NCBI GenBank assembly: GCA_030040515.1
Contig: JASHTO010000147.1
Location: 1 to 7,926, forward strand
DNA: 7,926 nt
Source of the DNA: Terriglobia bacterium
GTDB taxonomy: Bacteria; Acidobacteriota; Terriglobia; UBA7540
Direction: 5' to 3'
Each line of letters starts with the position of its first letter. Within the stretch, counting starts at the first letter, position 1. The position numbers and the translations under genes were made by a program. The notes beneath the pieces were generated by a model. The model was not told where the DNA came from. It made no database searches and saw nothing but the letters and a program-made list of their open reading frames with translations. Below are positions 6,129 to 7,926 of this stretch, piece after piece.

Positions 6129-6542
6129 CTAACCCCTCAAGAAAAGCCATAGGTACACAATGGCGATACTTACGGGGGTCAATCCAAGAACCCAGGCTAC
6201 TGCTAGGCGGAACTGTTTCCCTCGAGACTCGTGGGCCTTGGCAACTGTTCGGGGATCCTGCAGAGCCAAGATCCACCCAGCTCCACCTGCAGTGAAAAAC
6301 AGAAAATACAAAAGGTAGTGCCATCGAGGACCTTTCACAGCGGCAGGCCGATTAGTGCTTAGTGTGAGCAGGCAACAGAGATAAGCTAGTGCAAGGCTAA
6401 AGAGAAGTCCGATGATTCTCTGTTGACGAAGCGTGAGCGGTCCGTGCCTCCCGCGCCTTCCCCAGGACCATTGCACATTCGACGAAAATGCCGCAAACAG
6501 GGAGAATCCGGCCAGAATGGCCAACCCTGCAATTTCGAGCAA
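6129..6542 (-). CDS. Hypothetical four-helix membrane protein
   Basis: 137 residues from a TTG at 6542, the only early start candidate in the frame. AGGTGA about 12 nt upstream is a weak ribosome site, so the start is uncertain. Four hydrophobic stretches fit membrane helices: residues 3-22 (EIAGLAILAGFSLFAAF), 43-62 (RIIGLLFSLALAYLCCLLTL), 74-95 (HYLLYFLFFTAGGAGWILAL) and 112-135 (LAVAWVLGLTPVSIAIVYLW). Basic loops (RRGRHG and KAHESRGKQFR) lie between them. I recognise no family or catalytic motif. The gene precedes the 153-residue hypothetical gene on the same strand and may form a pair with it. It is preceded by the REP-like pair at 6577-6700. Membrane location is fairly sure; function is unknown. 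Confidence 0.62.
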   Translation of the reverse strand: MLEIAGLAILAGFSLFAAFSSNVQWSWGRRGRHGPLTLRQQRIIGLLFSLALAYLCCLLTLSTNRPAAVKGPRWHYLLYFLFFTAGGAGWILALQDPRTVAKAHESRGKQFRLAVAWVLGLTPVSIAIVYLWLFLRG

Positions 6543-6576
6543 AGGCTACATGATTCACCTGCTAGCGCATTGCGCT

Positions 6577-6700
6577 GGCCGGCGCAGACACCCGCCTCTT
6601 GGTGTCTGCGTTTCCGAAGGAATCTTTCCTATCCCTCAAATCTCCGACGAGTGCTCTCTCCGGGAACGCAGACTCCAAACGGCAGGAGTCTGCGCCAGCC
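6577..6700. repeat. BIME-like pair of REP hairpins in inverted orientation
   Basis: Hairpin 1 pairs CGCAGACACC (6583-6592) with GGTGTCTGCG (6601-6610). Hairpin 2 pairs CGCAGACTCC (6667-6676) with GGAGTCTGCG (6685-6694). Both have perfect 10-bp stems and 8-nt loops. The two units face each other: the outer flanks match as an inverted repeat over 13 bp with one mismatch (6577-6589 with 6688-6700), and so do the inner flanks (6604-6616 with 6661-6673). This is the organisation of bacterial interspersed mosaic elements. A shared C/T difference in the third-last stem pair shows compensatory change, so the stem is conserved as structure. Confidence 0.75.
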
Positions 6701-6723
6701 CCGAGTATCCCCCTTGAAAGATA

Positions 6724-6751
6724 AACGTCTAGCATACCCCCAAGGTCAAGC
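6724..6751. repeat. 28-bp direct repeat, copy B (right boundary of the accessory block)
   Basis: Identical in sequence and orientation to 3468-3495. On the minus strand it is followed by a diverged version of the peptidase gene's leader: AAGGGGGATAC stands where copy A has AGGAGGAATTC, and GGG where copy A has its GTG start codon. This copy therefore drives no obvious gene. It lies 80 bp beyond the stop codon of the glycosyltransferase gene, as expected for an intergenic site that once joined that gene to the peptidase gene. Confidence 0.85.
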
Positions 6752-6831
6752 GACAGCGCGTCCGCAAAGCCTTGAGCGCTGCGGCAGCATGAAATTGCCA
6801 ATTGGGAATTCCTGGTGATGCATGGAGAGAA

Positions 6832-7926
6832 TTACGTCGCGGGCTCCACGGCGCGCGGGCGGAAGAGGCCGGGCAGGGCGTTCGCCAGGCGCCGCAACGG
6901 TAATTGGAACAAGGTCATGGTTCCCATGTAGGAGTAGCCCATGAAGAAGAGCAACAGGAAGGGAGTGGTCAGGTAATTCTCCATGTTGAAGGAATAGATC
7001 GAGGTAAAGAGGAAATAGCCGGCCAGGGCAAGCTCGATGGCGGGAATCCACCCGGCCTGGCGACGGACGTACTTCTTGGTTTCCCAGCCTTCTTCACGCG
7101 CCTCCAGCCGGTATTTCGGCGTGCGCACGAATTCCGTTTTCCTGCCGATGAGCGCCTCAATCACCGCCTTGGAGTTCATCACGGACAGGCCGATGCCCGT
7201 CGCCATCAAGAAGGGGATGTACTTGATGCGGCGGTGCCAATCACCCGGATAAAGCTCGCGCTGCGCCACCATGTAGAATGTGGAAACCGAGCAGGTGGAG
7301 GCGAGAAACAGCGGCAGGTCAAGATAAAGCATCTGGAACCAACCCTGATAGAAGCGCACGATCATGGCCGGGAGCAGAATCAGTGAAAACAGCACCATGA
7401 GTGGGTAGGCGATGTTCGCGGTAAGGTGGAACGTGGCCTCCAGCTTGATGGTCAGCGGCTCCGAACTGCGCCACACCTGGGGAAGGATTTTCTTCGCCAC
7501 CTGAATCAGCCCCTTGGCCCAGCGCGCCTGCTGCGTCTTGAAGGAACTGATTTCGACCGGCAGCTCCGAGGGGCAGACGATGTCCGGAGCATAGACAAAC
7601 TTCCAGCCCTTGAGCTGCGCGCGATAACTCAGGTCCGTATCCTCAGTCAGCGTATCGTGCTGCCAGCCGCCCGCGTCCTCAATGGCGGCGCGCCTCCACA
7701 TTCCCGCCGTGCCGTTGAAATTGAAAAATCGTCCCGTGAAATTTCGGCCGCCATGTTCGATCACAAAGTGGCCGTCCAGCAGAATGGCCTCAATTTCCGC
7801 CAGGTTCGAATAGTGGCGGTTGATCCAAGTCCAGCGACCCTGCACCACGGCGACTTTGGGATCGGTGAAGTAATGCACCATCTGATGAATGATGCCGGGC
7901 GGCGGCGCAAAGTCGGCGTCAAAGAT
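6832..7926 (-). CDS. Membrane GT2 glycosyltransferase, cellulose-synthase-like (N-terminus outside window)
   Basis: 365 residues are visible; the 5' end lies beyond the window, and the ATG at 7881 is internal. The visible part opens with IFDADFAPPPG, whose DxD (residues 3-5) binds the nucleotide-sugar metal ion. TEDTDLSYR (94-102) holds the acceptor-site catalytic aspartate, and QQARW (132-136) is the QxxRW motif of processive GT2 enzymes such as cellulose, mannan and hyaluronan synthases. About five hydrophobic segments follow (near 168-192, 200-222, 237-260, 295-320 and 328-350), forming the membrane channel. The family polymerises or transfers a hexose from UDP- or GDP-sugar at the inner membrane; substrate cannot be told here. 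The LTEDTDLSYRAQLKGW stretch resembles CESA_CaSu_A2/glucomannan-type bacterial proteins. No PilZ domain follows. Confidence 0.9.
   Translation of the reverse strand: MFDADFAPPPGIIHQMVHYFTDPKVAVVQGRWTWINRHYSNLAEIEAILLDGHFVIEHGGRNFTGRFFNFNGTAGMWRRAAIEDAGGWQHDTLTEDTDLSYRAQLKGWKFVYAPDIVCPSELPVEISSFKTQQARWAKGLIQVAKKILPQVWRSSEPLTIKLEATFHLTANIAYPLMVLFSLILLPAMIVRFYQGWFQMLYLDLPLFLASTCSVSTFYMVAQRELYPGDWHRRIKYIPFLMATGIGLSVMNSKAVIEALIGRKTEFVRTPKYRLEAREEGWETKKYVRRQAGWIPAIELALAGYFLFTSIYSFNMENYLTTPFLLLFFMGYSYMGTMTLFQLPLRRLANALPGLFRPRAVEPAT

Noticed and set aside
6577..6700. CRISPR-like reading of the repeated hairpins
   Set aside because: Only two units, in inverted orientation and with unequal flanks; no regular spacing and no cas genes.
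6562..6801. Minus-strand ORF of 79 codons
   Set aside because: It reads through the 28-bp repeat and both REP hairpins, has no ribosome site and resembles no protein; it is a repeat-derived frame.

Overview
The window looks like chromosomal DNA of a GC-rich, Gram-negative soil bacterium. I infer Acidobacteriota (Terriglobia-like) from the style of the proteins (a signal-peptide PepP, an LTxxQ/Spy-like protein, a PilZ protein, a cellulose-synthase-like GT2) and from the short palindromic repeats. No marker gene in the window proves the taxon.

Layout. Positions 1-194 hold the 3' end of a plus-strand PilZ-domain gene. It converges on a minus-strand envelope cluster, read from high to low coordinates: an exported Xaa-Pro aminopeptidase (2079-3446), a DsbA-like thiol oxidoreductase (1135-2013) and a Spy/LTxxQ-like periplasmic protein (275-994). 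All three carry export signals, so the cluster looks like envelope protein folding and peptide turnover. At the far right (6832 to the window end) a minus-strand, membrane-bound GT2 glycosyltransferase is cut by the window edge.

Between the peptidase and the glycosyltransferase lies an accessory block of about 3.2 kb, bounded by two identical 28-bp direct repeats (3468-3495 and 6724-6751) whose flanks are similar but diverged. Parts of it are visibly A+T-richer than the core genes (for example 42% GC in 4081-4140 against 77% in 2401-2460). It contains: a plus-strand two-gene operon with a strong sigma-70 promoter, encoding a small single-pass membrane protein and an ImmA/IrrE (M78) metallopeptidase; the 3' third of an IS256/Mutator-type transposase fused to the start of a broken exported-protein gene; about 490 bases with no convincing gene; two unrecognised minus-strand genes (one probably soluble, one four-helix membrane protein); and two kinds of REP-like palindromic repeats.

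The best candidates for something new are the M78 protease paired with a membrane/helical partner instead of an HTH regulator, and the direct-repeat-bounded island that carries it. Both need comparison with related genomes.
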